From Haplosporangium gracile (Eukaryota; Mortierellomycota; Mortierellomycetes; Mortierellales; Mortierellaceae): 64,000 nt of DNA. Under the pieces are notes generated by a model. That model worked only from the letters and a program-made list of their open reading frames with translations, was not told the DNA's origin and searched no databases. Location of the stretch: assembly GCA_015499985.1 (NCBI GenBank), contig JAAAUF010000062.1, positions 1,321 to 65,320 of the forward strand, given 5' to 3'. Shown here piece after piece: positions 34,542 through 47,800 of this stretch. The position numbers and the translations under genes are program-made. Every line of letters begins with the position of its first letter. Position 1 is the first letter of the stretch.

Positions 34542-35370
34542 AGCTGGATGAGGTCGAAGGTGGACGTAAGTGAGAAGAAAGGAAAGAAGAAAGGGCATAT
34601 GTGTTTCCGTTGCCTTCCCTCGTCCTTACCAAGGCGTTTATGTCCCTACCCCTGTTTAATCTTCACCTTCCAGGAGAACCTTCGTTCACACGCATGCGCA
34701 CAGTCCTCCTTTGCTTCTTCCTTTCAACTATGCGCATGGGACACAAGGAGCAATGACAGCGTGTTCTTTTTGGGTTAGTCGCGTTGGTGGTCCTAATCAA
34801 ATAATTCGCGTTGCGGAGTTGGATCCAGAGGAGATGGTGATAATGGTGACGGACGATGATCATCTCAACGCGTCGCTCTGTACCCAACTTGAGGATCCAT
34901 CACCTCCCTCTGTTTCTCCCCTTGTGATACACGCGACTCGACTCTCTCCTCTCGTCCAGGCACCATCAATAGCAGGCACTGGGCGAAGGAATTTATGAAC
35001 CACCCCCTCCTCCTTACCCCTTCGCGAATCTATCAGTGCGCGCGATGTGATGCGTTCCATCCTGACCTGAGCAATTCAGAATGGTTGTGGGATTCTATTT
35101 CCTCCTCCTCTGTTCCATTCATGGGCCCGTTGTCCCATGCCAGACCACTGGCGAAAGAAAGGACGAGGAGAAGGTGGGGCGTGTTGATCACACATACATA
35201 CACATACCTCCTAGCATTAATCCATGCATTAATCCACCATTTTTTATATTTTTTCGACCTTTTTTCTTTCTTCTTTCTTCTTAAAAACCATCGAGGATCC
35301 TCTTTCCATTCTCACCCTATACCCACTCCTTCCCTACCCATATACCCCTCCCCGTTCGCAACTTCCACAA
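34542..35370. promoter_or_regulatory. Divergent promoter region beta-mannosidase / subtilisin
   Basis: 830 bp between divergent genes. The subtilisin side (35200-35370) is a pyrimidine-rich leader with T/CT tracts. The mannosidase side (34542-34660) is purine-rich on plus. No clear TATA box and no supported gene. Confidence 0.4.
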
Positions 35371-38300
35371 ATGCGACCTTCTACCAAATATACTCTCCTC
35401 GTCCTCTCCCTCTCGGCTGCACTCGTCACAGCAGCCTCCGTAGGAACCTTCCCGGACAGCGATGAAACCTTAGAAGCACAGCAACAGCAACAACAACAAC
35501 AACACCAGTACCAACAACAAGCTCCATTTGCATCTCTTGAACATGAAGGCAACTCCTTTGAAGCCTTTGCAACCTCGCCACCCTCCAGCTTCTTGATCGA
35601 GTTCAACCTCCCCCCAGCAGGAGTCAATCGTCATGAGCGTATGCGCATGGAGGAGGCGGGCGAGTTCCAGGGTTTCACCGCCAATCGCCATGCCAATGTT
35701 GCAATGCAGCACCAGAACTTCCAGGATTTTATGATTGATCAGCTTAAAGTCGACTTTGCGGTTCGACACGAGTTCTTCGACCTCATGAATGGTATTAGCA
35801 TTGACCTCCATGATGTACCTCCTCACAAGCTGTCTCAGATCCTCGAGCAGATCCGGGACATCCCCGATGTTGTTAAAGTGTCGCCTCTTGTAAGCCGTGT
35901 CCTATTTTTCTTTTATCGAAGAAACAATCTTGTTGCTGCGAGGGTGGTAGCTAACATGCGCAAAGGATCATTGTGTACGTCGGCAAATAGGTCTCAATGA
36001 ACCAGCCAAAGAGCATTGTCCATGACGTTGGAATCTTTGACACGCAGGCTGCAGCTCCACAGTTGAGCACAGCTCATGAGCAAACTGGAGTCTTGAGCGC
36101 ACGGAACGAGCATAACCTCACTGGAAAGGGTATCAAGGTTGGCGTCATCGGTAACGTTTCTTTTGGCTGTCTCTCCTTCTTGTTTTTCAACTACATGAGA
36201 CATTGTATTTGTTGACCGTCGTCATTTTCTCTTTTTTCTTTGCCAATGGGGATTAGATACGGGAGTTGACTATACCCATGAGGCCTTTGGATCGTGTTAT
36301 GGAGGCCCTGGATGCAAGATCCAATACGGATTCGACTTTGTTGAGCCCAATCAACCAAAATTCCAAGGTGGACTCGACTGTGTCGGCGTAAGTAGCTTCT
36401 CACCCCTATAATTAGCTCTCATCGTTTCGATAATAGTACTAATATGCTTCTTGTTTATTCTTGGCAGCACGGAACCCATGTAGCAGGTATTATTGCTGGT
36501 AACAGTACCGCAAACCATTTCTTGGGCGTTGCCCCCGATGGTAAGACTTTCACTTTGGTTTAATCATGATCTGCGCCCACTTCAAACCAAAAGAATAACC
36601 GCCTAAACATCGCTCATTGTCACTACCAAAAACCAGTGACTCTTGGTGTGTACAGGGTGTTCCCCTGTCAAGGAAGCTCCAAGGACGATGTGATTATTGC
36701 AGCTCTGGAAAAGGCCTACTCTGATGGCATGGATATCGTCAACCTTTCACTCGGAGGCGGTTCCTCCTGGGCCAACACATCCCTCTCCAACGTCGCTGGA
36801 AGTCTGGCCAGCCTTGGTGTCGTTGTTGTGGCGGCAATCGGAAACGATGGAGAGTTGGGTATTGATGAGGTCTCATCTCCCTCGATTAACCGAAATGTTA
36901 TTTCTGTAGCCAGTTTTGAGGGTTCTGGGTACCTCTCCGATTACTTCCAGGTCAAAGGCGTATCCGAGGCTCGCATAGGTATCGATTGCGCAATGGTTAC
37001 ATTTTCACGATGAGTAGATTCTTTTACTTGACATGTCAAGTGAAGGAAAAGAGAGACTGACCTTTGGCAATTTGACACTTCTAGATTTCAGCGACAGTCT
37101 GCCCAAGGGTCTGGCGGATGTGCCTCTTTCTCTTGTGCTTCCATCCGAAGATATCGAGGGTTGCAAGCCATACAAGACCTCTCTAGACGGAGCTGTTGCG
37201 TTCATTAAACGTGGAACTTGCTCCTTTGTTCAAAAGGTTTGCCATTTCGCTCTTACCGCCGAGAGGACTCAGTTGACCGCGTACAAAGGAGGAAACGAAA
37301 TTTGACCATAATTGCACCTTTTAATCCTCAATAGATCAAATTGGCGCAGGATGCTGGTGCAATCGGTTGCATCTTTTACAACAATGTTGAAGGTGGTCTT
37401 CACCCAAAGATCGATGACCCTTCTGTTCACATTTTCGGCCACGGTATCTCTCAGTCACAAGGCCAGCTCATCTTGGATCAGTTTGGTTCTGAAAAGACCT
37501 CCAAGGTCGAGGTGATATACAAGGCCGAGAAGGGCGTATTCAAGAACGGGATGGCCAATCAGATCTCCCTTTTTTCGAGTTGGGGTCTCGGTCCTGAATT
37601 GGAACTCAAGCCTGATGTTGGAGCCCCTGGTGGTTATATCTACAGCACCATCCCCGTAAGTGTTCTTGGTAGCAATTGCTACTTTGTACATTTGTTATAA
37701 TAACGAATGACAATCGCTCTTACTCTCTCTGATATTATTTTTCTGGTGGTAGGTGGTGAAGGGCTCGTACGCTACCATGTCAGGTACTTCTATGGCAACT
37801 CCATTTGTCGCAGGCATGGCGGCATTAATGCTTCAGGCTGATCCTACAATCGAGAGGCGCGAAGTTTTGGGACGCTTGCAGATCTACGCAAAGCCTGGGT
37901 TGTACAAAGACACTCAAATCATGGACTCAGTTGCGAGACAAGGAGCAGGCATGGCCAACGTCTGGGACGCGATCCGCGGCCAAGCCCTTGTGGAGCCTAC
38001 GCGCCTTGCACTCAACGACACCGACAACATCCTTTCCTCCTATACCCTCACCGTCACTAACCAATACGAGACCGCAGAGACCTTCATTATTTCTCATATT
38101 CCAGCACACTCGGTCTTGGGCTTTACTCCTACCGGCCTGCCTTTGGACAAGGTCGCTTACAGCGAGTCAGCCGCAACATTCGTAGTAGACAAGGAGGATG
38201 AGTTCCGCTTGGAGCCAGGCGAGACTGGCACCTTCACGTTCCATTTTGACCCTCCAAGTGCCCTTGATATCCAGAGTCATTGGATATTCAGCGGATATGT

Positions 38301-38817
38301 CAAGATCACGCCATCAGCCACCAGTCGTCCAGCGATGCAGGTTCCTTATGCAGGTATGCATGGCTCGTACAGCACCGTCGACATTCTCAACCTCCAGGAG
38401 AACTATCCGATCGTTGTGGGCCCCACTCCCGACGGACAGTTGACGCCGATCATGTTTGGCGAGGAGCAGCCCCGGAATTATACGATGGTGGGCCGCAACA
38501 TTGTGACGATGCTTCTCAAAATCTCGAACCCGATGCGTAATCTTCAGGTCTATGTGATGGATGCAACAACACACAAAGTGATCGGAATGGCGCCTGTTGA
38601 TGGCGAGTACATTGGACGGACGGATAACGTCAAGTCCAAGTTCTTTGTTGTCCCTTGGGCGGGTCGGATGATTGACAATGGTGGCGAGTTGGTGCAGTTA
38701 GGCGATGGAGATTATTCGCTTGTTGTGGTTGCACCCAAGCCGTTTTCTGGGAGTGTCGGTCTGAGTAGGGGTCCTCATGAGAGCTGGATGTCGCCCATCA
38801 TCCGTATCAAGCATTAG
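35371..38817 (+). CDS. Secreted subtilisin-like serine protease with PA domain
   Basis: S8 endopeptidase, predicted extracellular. Eight exons (35371-35889, 35991-36150, 36257-36387, 36468-36540, 36637-36959, 37018-37236, 37335-37655, 37753-38817) give 936 residues. A signal peptide (MRPSTKYTLLVLSLSAALVT) is followed by a Gln-rich stretch and an inhibitor I9 propeptide (about residues 65-175). The catalytic triad is Asp227 (DTGVDYTHE), His271 (HGTHVAG) and Ser595 (SGTSMATPF). A protease-associated domain (GAVAFIKRGTCSFVQK, AGAIGCIFYNN) is inserted between His and Ser, as in Vpr-type proteases. A beta-sandwich C-terminal region follows. The exon 5/6 junction is uncertain: an equally long reading keeps VSEARIG but needs a TTG acceptor. 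Likely role is external protein digestion. Confidence 0.93.
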
Positions 38818-39160
38818 ATAGATTCTTTGAAACCCATCATTATCTTCAACACAAAAACAAGACAATAAAAGAATGATCAGTTCTTTGTTCCTGATGGCCT
38901 ATCACCACTTTTCTGCGCACAGGCCACGCGTGGAAGTGACCTGCAATTCAAGGTAGTTTCTGCATTCACTCGCTTAGCTTTCATTTGTCCCACTCACTTG
39001 TATTTCACAGCCCCCCTCGCTCCTCTTTTATTCTCTTTCTTCCCTTCACACTCACGCTCCCACTGACCTGCATCTACATCACCCCTCAACTGCGCCAAAG
39101 ACACTCACCACCTTCGACTCCTCCCTCTCTCTTCTTGCACTCATCCACACCACTATCAAG
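38818..39160. other. Intergenic, leader of the next gene
   Basis: 340 bp: subtilisin 3' flank with AATAAA-like AATAAAAGAA (38865-38874), then a pyrimidine-rich leader (38980-39150) before the next ATG. Confidence 0.4.
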
Positions 39161-40681
39161 ATGGCTAAGCTGCTTGGGACCCCTCCCCTGATCAACATCA
39201 CCCCCCTCACAGAAATCCTCGAGGGTAAACGTCCCATCCCTTCACTCCTCATCCTTTCTCCTCTTGTCTTGTCCACAACCCCTCATTCAATGCATTCACG
39301 ATAAGCCGGGTGATGCGGAGGGACTAAGCATCGCTACTTTCTTTTCTTTTGAAAAAAAAAAAAACTAACTTTCTTATGTAGTACCGATTCACATCAACAA
39401 CCCGATTCACCCCAACTCTACCAACAAACATAAACGCCTGGGACTCAAGATACTGAACGAGTTGAGTCGGATCGAGATGTTTGTTACCAGGATAGAGACC
39501 GTTGGAAAGGTACCAAATACACGTCGTACTGTCTTATTTTTTTTTAGTATAAAAACAATATTTAACGAATATGATACACACAGTGGAAGGGGTCACTGAC
39601 CTACTGTTTATTTTTGCGTTACTGTGGGATGATGATAGCAAGAGGAGATCCTCGCAGAGCTGGGGAAGACGGTCTCACATCTGGAACAGACGTTGTACAC
39701 ATTCGAGCTTGAGAATGGCAAGGCAGATCGACTCGAGAATACGACAGGGCGGATTCTGCTCCGGGTAAGTAGCATATTGACTTGGAAATGGATGGATCAC
39801 ATATTGATTCAGAATGGATGGATGAATTTGCACCTACACACCGACTTCAAACACTCATACGGCCTTATTTCTGCTTGTTGTTTCAACTTACATAGCGATA
39901 CATGAACAGAACAGGATTGGCAGAGATGTTCCCCAAGGCTTCTGAGCATTTGGGTGTTGATCCGGTGATGACATCTGGTAGCTTTATGGAAGGTAAGAAT
40001 GATATTACAACCGTTTTCTCAAGGATTCACTGCAGAAAATGACTGTTATTAATGACGCCCTCTTTTTATGATAGCTCATCTTCGTCAAATGTCGAGCATC
40101 AACCAGCTGGTATCGATTGCTATCCAACTCCAGAATGATCTTCGCCTCACCAACCACAAGTTCATCGCCCATCAAATAGCATTGCTCTACGTAGGTGAAA
40201 GGACGACTCTTTTGTTTTTGAGGCTCAGTGAGTGGAATGTTGCATTCCCGTTTGATTATTTACCCGACTAATTATTTTCTTCTATTCATTTTACAGCAAT
40301 GCATTAATCAAGCGGGGGTAAAGTACATCGGATTCAAGGGACGTGTGGAGGAGCACTTTGGAACGGTCAAGGATTTGTGCAATGCATCTGACGAGCCACT
40401 GCTGACTCCTGAGCTCCAGACATGGTAAGCGCATATCTTGCCGTCAGTTTTTGTTATTTATTGGTGTTTGGTATTGATTGATCAATGAGTGTTCTCACTC
40501 TCGTCCCTTTTATATGTGTACATGTGGATATAGGTTGAGTGAATTGACGGTTGATATTGTAGCAGAGGCGCTTTTCAGCGGCAGACCGATGGCCCAGCAG
40601 ACGCCGAGTGCAGGGCCTCTGTCGGACTACATCAACCATGTCTCGAATAACGATGGGAGCGAGGACCAGCAGCAGCAATAG
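39161..40681 (+). CDS. Unrecognised 268-aa protein
   Basis: I do not recognise this gene. Seven short exons (39161-39224, 39382-39509, 39639-39764, 39896-39992, 40075-40190, 40297-40424, 40534-40681) join without any frame conflict, which strongly supports a real protein. It begins MAKLLGTPPLINITPLTEIL, has no signal peptide or membrane span, and reads as mostly alpha-helical with coiled-coil-like stretches (KILNELSRIEMFVTRIETVG, then EEILAELGKTVSHLEQTLYT). A middle part (MSSINQLVSIAIQLQNDLRL) is also amphipathic. The tail is Gln-rich (DQQQQ). The helical make-up suggests a structural or complex subunit, but that is inference only. Introns are all phase-consistent GT-AG. Confidence 0.8.
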
Positions 40682-41847
40682 AAATCACATAGCAGCATGT
40701 GTGACTGGTGGAGGCTCATTTTTTTTCTCTTTTTTTTTTNNNNNNNNNNCGACTTGTCCGCAGGAAGAAGAAGGAAGAAGACAAATTGTCGACTTGCTTT
40801 TTGTGATAAAAGGCATACGTTGGTCATTGACCATCTGGATGTGACAAGCACCATAGAGACACAATGCAAGTAGAAATAAAGGGAAAAAAGTTAGCCCAAA
40901 CTTATTTTTCGGTTTCCAACGATTCCTTTTATCTTTTCCCTTTCTCTCATCCCCCTCGCCCCTCACTCTCTCCTCTTTTCTTCTCTCCTCACCACTCCTC
41001 TCTCCTCTCGCTTCTTTGATCCTTCCGCGCCCTTTTTTTTATCGCCCTTCTCTCGTCCCTTTCGTCCTGCTCTTTGTGTCCCTTGCCTCTCTCTCTCCTT
41101 CCTTCCTTCCTTCTTCTCACTCTGCTCTCACCTCTCATCCATCAGTTACCTCTTTTTCTCACTTCACCCTTTTTTGTTCATCATCAACAACATCAACAAC
41201 AGCCTGCCATCCTCCCTCGCATTAACGACACACATCCACATTCATACTCACACTCGACACGAGGCCACATTTTAATCACAGACAAGTAAATAAACCCTGC
41301 ACACAACCTTTGACAAATACTGGGCGAACCTCTCTCGATTTTTTAATACTACCCCAACACCGTCATCACGCCCACAAACTACGACGTCTTGCAACCAACA
41401 AAATATCTACCAACACGAACACTGGCATGTCTATCACTTTCACCGAACAAAGCATACCTTTGCACCAGAAATACCAATATCTTTATTAAAAAAGACAATC
41501 CACCAGAGTCAGCAACAACAACATCAACAGCAGCAACATCAGTACCAATCGTCATACAAGGAGTAAATATCAAAAAAGTTAACCTCAACCCGTGTGGCCC
41601 TTCTTTTTTTCTCTTCTTATTTGTCTTGTGCTAGTCGTTGTTTTTTCTTTTCTTCCTTCGATCGACGTACGACAAGAGAACAAACTAAAAAAAGGGATTC
41701 GCCACCACTACACCCTTACACCATCAGACTTTTCATTCGACAGACAGACAGGCACTTCGCACTTTTTGTAGGTCGAACTCAACTGACACCTCGACCGCCA
41801 CAGACAAACCCACCCTACAGCCAGCGCATGCGTCAGGATCCTTCATC
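40682..41847. promoter_or_regulatory. Long pyrimidine-rich leader of the BEACH-like gene, with assembly gap
   Basis: 1.2 kb without a gene. From about 40900 to 41230 the plus strand is strongly C/T-rich, then CA-rich (41180-41560), a typical leader for this genome. A 10-N gap lies at 40740-40749 right after a T run. Confidence 0.45.
40740..40749. other. Assembly gap, 10 N
   Basis: Ten undetermined bases follow a T10 homopolymer. The round size suggests a placeholder whose true length is unknown. It lies in the 3' flank of the 268-aa gene, not in coding sequence. Confidence 0.95.
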
Positions 41848-44800
41848 ATGAAGAGTGTCCGCCAAAAATGGGCCTCCCACAAGACGTACAGACGGATTCA
41901 AAAAACTTGGCAGGAGTACAGTGGCGTCGACAAAAGGCAAGTGCTTCAAATACAAGCTTGCAGAAACAAGGGACGAGAACCGGAAACAAGGAACTAGTTA
42001 TTATTGTGGCAGGCCAGCAGGAAGTATGTGTGGAGGAAGGGCTCGGAGCAGCTCTCAGTCCCTCGTTTTGTTCTATCTCTATTCGACGTGCCCGCTGCAG
42101 GGAACAGGGAATTTATCAAGGATAGGAAAGAAAAAAAAAGAGAGAGCTCTTGGCAAGAGAGCCGGCCGGCCTCAGGAGCACTCAGGAAGAGCCGGACACC
42201 TATCTCCCTTAACGAACAAACCAGCTAGCTGACGTTAGTTTGTGTTTGTGGAGGGAGCTCATCTTTTTGTTTAGGAACTGATCAGAGTTGTTTGACCTTG
42301 AGTGATTATCACCCTCAAAAAGCTTGACAACGGGATTGGACAACGGATTTGGCAGCGGGATTTTGACAAGATGATGGTGACATATATATCAGCCAACTTT
42401 AGCTCCTTCCACCATAACACCATCAAGTACTTCATTGCGAGTGCCATCCTCTCTCTCTCTCTCTCTTTCTCTCTCTCGTGCAAAACGATGCCGTTTTTAC
42501 TAATTCTCTATCTTCGTTCATTTTTTGATCCGTTACAGTGATGTCCAGACCGTCGCTCAAAAACTCAACGTATTCTTGGACACATTTGACGAGGCATATC
42601 AGGAGGTTGTCCCTCAGGCAGAATTGGAGCAAACGGAAATGTCAATCGAACGGATCTATGGCGATTGCTCCGAGGTTATGATCATTCTATTCAACGCCAT
42701 TGAAAGGTACTCCAGCAGGATATTAACGTCACCACACTCAGGGACAGGCTGTAGCTGGAGTTATTTACACCCAAGGCAAAGTTATCTCTAATCCGCGTAA
42801 TTGCTTACTTTTTTTTGTCACGACATTAGGGAGTTCTCTCTGAAGAAGGCTGATCGAGCAAAGTGTATGCAGGAACCGCTGAACAAGGCACTGGTGCTGA
42901 TCAATCTTATCCTGAAGGTAGGTACTTCGATCAGTCCAACTCAGGAAATCACAGTTTTTGAACAAAAGCTCTGCTTTTGAGCATTGTATTAACATGTCTT
43001 GGCAATTTTTTCTACTTCGCAGGAGGAAAAGTATCGACGTCAAGTGGCAGAGGCATCCGACTTTATTTCTCGACTGTTGGCATTGTTGGAGAAACTAGGA
43101 TCCCCAGAGAGCAAAATTCTCTTTCTCCGAATCATTGCAACCATCGGCGAGAGTGACCGCAACAAGATTGAAATTGGTAGTGTATTTGAGCCCTTGGGCT
43201 TTGCTTGTCTCTTTCTTTATTAGTTACTCTTGGCAAAGACAACTAATTGGCTGACCTAAATCGCACATACTTTTCGTTTTCCTTAATGCATCTGCACCAC
43301 TACAGCCAAACTAGAGGGATACAAGAAGATTTTACGGCTGTTGATCACGGACAACCCAGAGCTCACGCAGGAGGTCGTTCGGACCGTTAACCATCTTCTA
43401 GAGTTCAACGACGACCATCCCGACGTTGCAGATTTAGCTCTTGTCACCCCAGGTCCGACAATGCCCATCTCCAGTCCCTTGCTGTCGCCTCCAACCAAAC
43501 CGACAGCCACGGTCATGGGCTACAGCCCAAAGTCGATTCTTTCTCGCTCCTCCGTCCAATTGACGCGCCCAATTCAATCGCATTCTCAGCATTCATCTCT
43601 TCCTCCCCGGCCGAAGTCATTAATCATGGATCGACACCTTTCAAGAGGAGCCTCGCCTTTTGACTCTCCCCGGCGACAAAGCAACGCTTCTTCACTCAAG
43701 ACTATGTCCAGCATAGACCGTGTCTCACAGGCTATTAGCGAAGTCAGAGGGATCTTTGTTCAGGAACTCGGCAAGATCTTCCCACAACTCAAGGATCAAG
43801 ATGGACTTGGTATTCTGGGCATGGGGCACGATGAAACCGGCACGACAAACTCGGAGCGACACTATATACCCAATGAGGAGCAAATCCAGTTTACAATTGC
43901 ATATTATTCTCAGCTTGTTGGACAGGATGGCGCTGATTTTGAGAAGGAAGGCTCATCGGAGCTAAAAGAGCCATCAGAACCTCCGGAGCCCCTGGAGCCT
44001 CCAGAGCCGTCTGCTGTGACAACAAATCCGACTCTCTTGCAGCCACCAAACTCAACCAGCCAAGGATCAGGACTAGTGTTAGGCGGATCATCAAAGCTGG
44101 AGAAACGGAGCTCGCTCAAGAAGATGATGTCCAACCCGGATTTTCGCGTCGCAAAGAGGCCGACACTTGAAGCTCGTCGTAATTCGGAAGAGAGAATCTA
44201 TTCGGAGGTGTCAAAAGCCACTCGAGGAGCAGCGGTTGAATTGGCGCAAGAGGAGGAGTACATGAGAAAATGCCAGCCTGATAACGTCCTCAAGGTAACA
44301 TTAGGGGTCTGTAACGCGAGCGCATGGGTTGTTTTCACAAAGTGGTCCTGTTGACCTAGCTGATTTTTGTTATGTCCATTAATAGGAATTCATGCGGACG
44401 CAAGGCGCTTTACGATCACTGATGACCATCCTTGGTGATAGCTCTTCGGCTCAGCAAAATGTCAGTATCTCCAAGAAAGCGGCAAAACACTCAATATCAA
44501 CGGGAACTCGGCTAGCGACCAAGATCGACATCATGGAGACGGTATGTAAGGTCTTGTTCCAGAACTCGGCAAACCAGTTGGAGTTCAGATCGATGGACGG
44601 CTTTTCGACACTTCTCAAAGTTTTTGACGAAATTGTGATCCCTAGCGGAGGTTCCAAATCAAAAGAGGCCGAAGCCGTACCAGTCCTAGAGTCTTCAAGC
44701 ATAGGATCTATGGCTACAGAGTTAGGACAGAGAGAGTTATCGGGCTTTGTCGAGTCGTCTTTCCACGGATCAGCTCCTGTGGCGGTGGATGGGATGAGCA

Positions 44801-47800
44801 AGAGATCCCTTCTTTTGAAGTCACTGTTGGCCGTTTTCTTCGACCTGGCCTTGGACGGATCAGCTAGGGACATGGTACAAAACACGGATGCCTTTCACTT
44901 TCTCTTCCGGCTCATGCTGGAATCTAAGCAACTCGACGTTCGCCAGCAGGCTTTGTACTCGATTCAGGACCTAATCTCTCTCAACGCTCTAAATGCAGTG
45001 GCAGCATGGCGGTGTGGCGAGATTGATGGTGTGATTGGGTTGCTCCGGGAAGCCCTTGATGTTTGGCCTGCAAGTGGGACGTTGCGGGAAGCGCAATGGG
45101 AATTGGGTCGTCGGTTAGGACTGGACACCCTACATGTCAATGCCAAAAGCGTAGTCTTCACCGGATTGACATACTTCGACAACTTTGTGGTGTCAGAGGA
45201 TACGGCTGTGCTGGCGGAGACCATCGAGGACGGGTCGCCGGTCTACCAGTATGCTATTGCAATCACGAGGTTGCTGGAGTACATGTCAGTGATGCTGATC
45301 CAGGACAACGCTTACATCCTCTACGTATGTCCACAATTGTGCGAGCTTTTGATCGCCTAGGATGTCTGGTGTCTGTACGACTTTCATTTTACTGATCGTT
45401 TCAATCGCTGTTGGATTGCTTACTATTTTAGGAAATGTCACGTTTGCTGATGGAAATCGAATTCCCTGACGACTCATCCATCATGATCAACATCGTGCTC
45501 CGTTCTGTTGGCAGAATTGTCGCCGACATGGTTGCAAGAGGCGTGCCAGTCGAGGAGAAGTTTGCCAGCATATACCAACAAATTGTTCGTCGGATGCTCG
45601 ACAGCCGACGTAAGAGCAACTCGCCACCACCAGGAAGTCAGAGTGGCGAGCAGGAGCAGGAACTGAGAGATTGTGTTCACACTGAGCAGAGACTCTTGGC
45701 ATTACACACTCTGGGACTGGTGTTGAAGGGCATGAGCAACAGCGTGGTTGTGTTTGACCTTTTACAGGGATTCGAGACGCTGACGAGCGCGATTCTTTTG
45801 GAGAAGCGTTCCTGTCATCATGACCACAACTGTACAGAGATCGCCACCACCTACGCAGCATCATTGGCGAACTCCAACCTCTGCCAAGACTGCTTCCGTT
45901 CCGACATTGTGATCTCAGATCTTGCGCTTTGGCTATTCCGCGAGTTGGCTCTTCAAGACATTGACCACAACTCAGTCGTCGCCTGGGTCATCACAATGCT
46001 AAAGTCAACACTCTCTGGCATCGAAGAACTGCGAAGGCAGAGCGAGGCGACAAAGTTCACAAGCAAGTACAACCAGACCTTTCTTCACGTGCAACCGGAG
46101 CTGCAGCTGGATCAGGCGCACGCATTACTGGCCTACCTGTACACCAAAATTTGCGCAACTGTCTCCCTCGTCTTTCGGAAGAGTGACGATACCAAGCTTG
46201 CATTTGGCGAAGCCTGTGGCATGCAGATTCTTCTGAGTGTTTTGAGTGTAAGTTGTCAATGTTTTCCTGTTGCATCGGCGATCAAACAGCGTTGATTTTG
46301 TCCCACGTTCGTAAAGCTAACTCTTTGTTTTTTATTTGATTACAAAACTGACATAGAGCGCTCAACACCCAGATATTGCCACGGCAGCCTTGGTCGCTAT
46401 TGGTGACTTTTTCGCAGGATATGAGGGAACTAAAGCCTTGCTCGGTGATAGTTTTGGATATGATGGATTTCTTGAGATTGTTTTGGACTCTTGCCGCCCT
46501 CTTGACAAGTAAGGACAGCGTTGTATTTCTCACGATCTGGCATGCTCTAGTGAACAACAATGAACTTAGTTTTTAACATTTTCGCATTCATTATGTAGGG
46601 TGTGCTGTGAGATTGTACTGGAGGTCGCCACAGTCGGGAACGTCATGTCAACAAAGTCGCGACCACACGTGGAATCGGACAGCTCGATTTACTGCACGGA
46701 AATCTGGCCATTCATTGCTGGACTCTTGGATCCCCAAATGTTGTTCCATGCCGCTCTTCCTTTTACAAGTCCTCGAAAGGTGGGCGAGAGAAACTCGTTC
46801 CGAGTTCCAACATCTCCGCCGCCACATCCAAGGACCGATCGCCAGGGAGCATCATTGGCCTATCAGACAAACGGACGCGGTACCCCCTCGCGGCCCAGCA
46901 GTGTCTATCTGGAAGAGAATATCGACTTTTCGGCCTCAGGAATACCCACCGTTCCTTCGCCTGCCTTGGGCTCGTCGACCGCTTCATCAACTATTTCCGG
47001 CAACACAGGAGTCACATCGAGTAGCAATAATCGCTACAGTATTTTCGGAATCTCGCCTTGGTCAAGTACCATCCCACCTCATATCTCTGTGTCCTTTGCT
47101 CAGGAGCAGACTGAGGGCACAGGATCTATACCCCAACTGATGGAAACATTTGACCCTTCCGACGCTGGCTCGTCTCGGAGGGGGAGCGTGCACCTCCAGC
47201 GCAGCGGTAATTCGACGACATCTCTCTCTGGCAATGAGGGCTACATTAGTGAATCCAACCCGTCAGGACCTATGGCTTCTCTCAGTAACCCACCCAGCCA
47301 ACCAGCTACTGGTAAAGGTGGTGTCACTAATCGCAAGCGGAGTAACTCTCGTAATCTTGGCGGCTTCGGACTGAACACAACCAACCTTGGTTTCCAGTCT
47401 GTAATTCCTTCGGAAAGACTTGCGTTCAAGCAGCTTGCAGGAATCGTGTTTCGGGATGCGGATGCAGCCAGGATGACGCTGCGCCTTCTTGGTCGGATCA
47501 TCGAATGCAACAACCCAAAGCTGGCGACCGACTACTTCAATCTTTTGATGCTGCTCATGGAGGTCACGCCGCGGAACAAGGAGCTGCTTGGGAGCAATCA
47601 CGGTCTTCGGTTCATGCTCCAGATACTGTTCAGGAGAGGTCGACAGCAACACGGTCTCGGAATGAACCTGCCTGGATACCCATATCTTCCTAGGGCTACG
47701 GATCCGCCATATGTCGACCTCGTTCCGGCAATGGGCGCCTACGATATCTCCGTTGAGGATGTTCGGTTACTCTTTGATGCCGTTTACAATCCTTTGGACA

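Noticed and set aside
34542..34598. Signal peptide for the beta-mannosidase from the upstream ATG at 34598
   Set aside because: The extra 19 residues come from CT-rich leader-like sequence and start with only a short hydrophobic stretch; evidence is too weak to call secretion.
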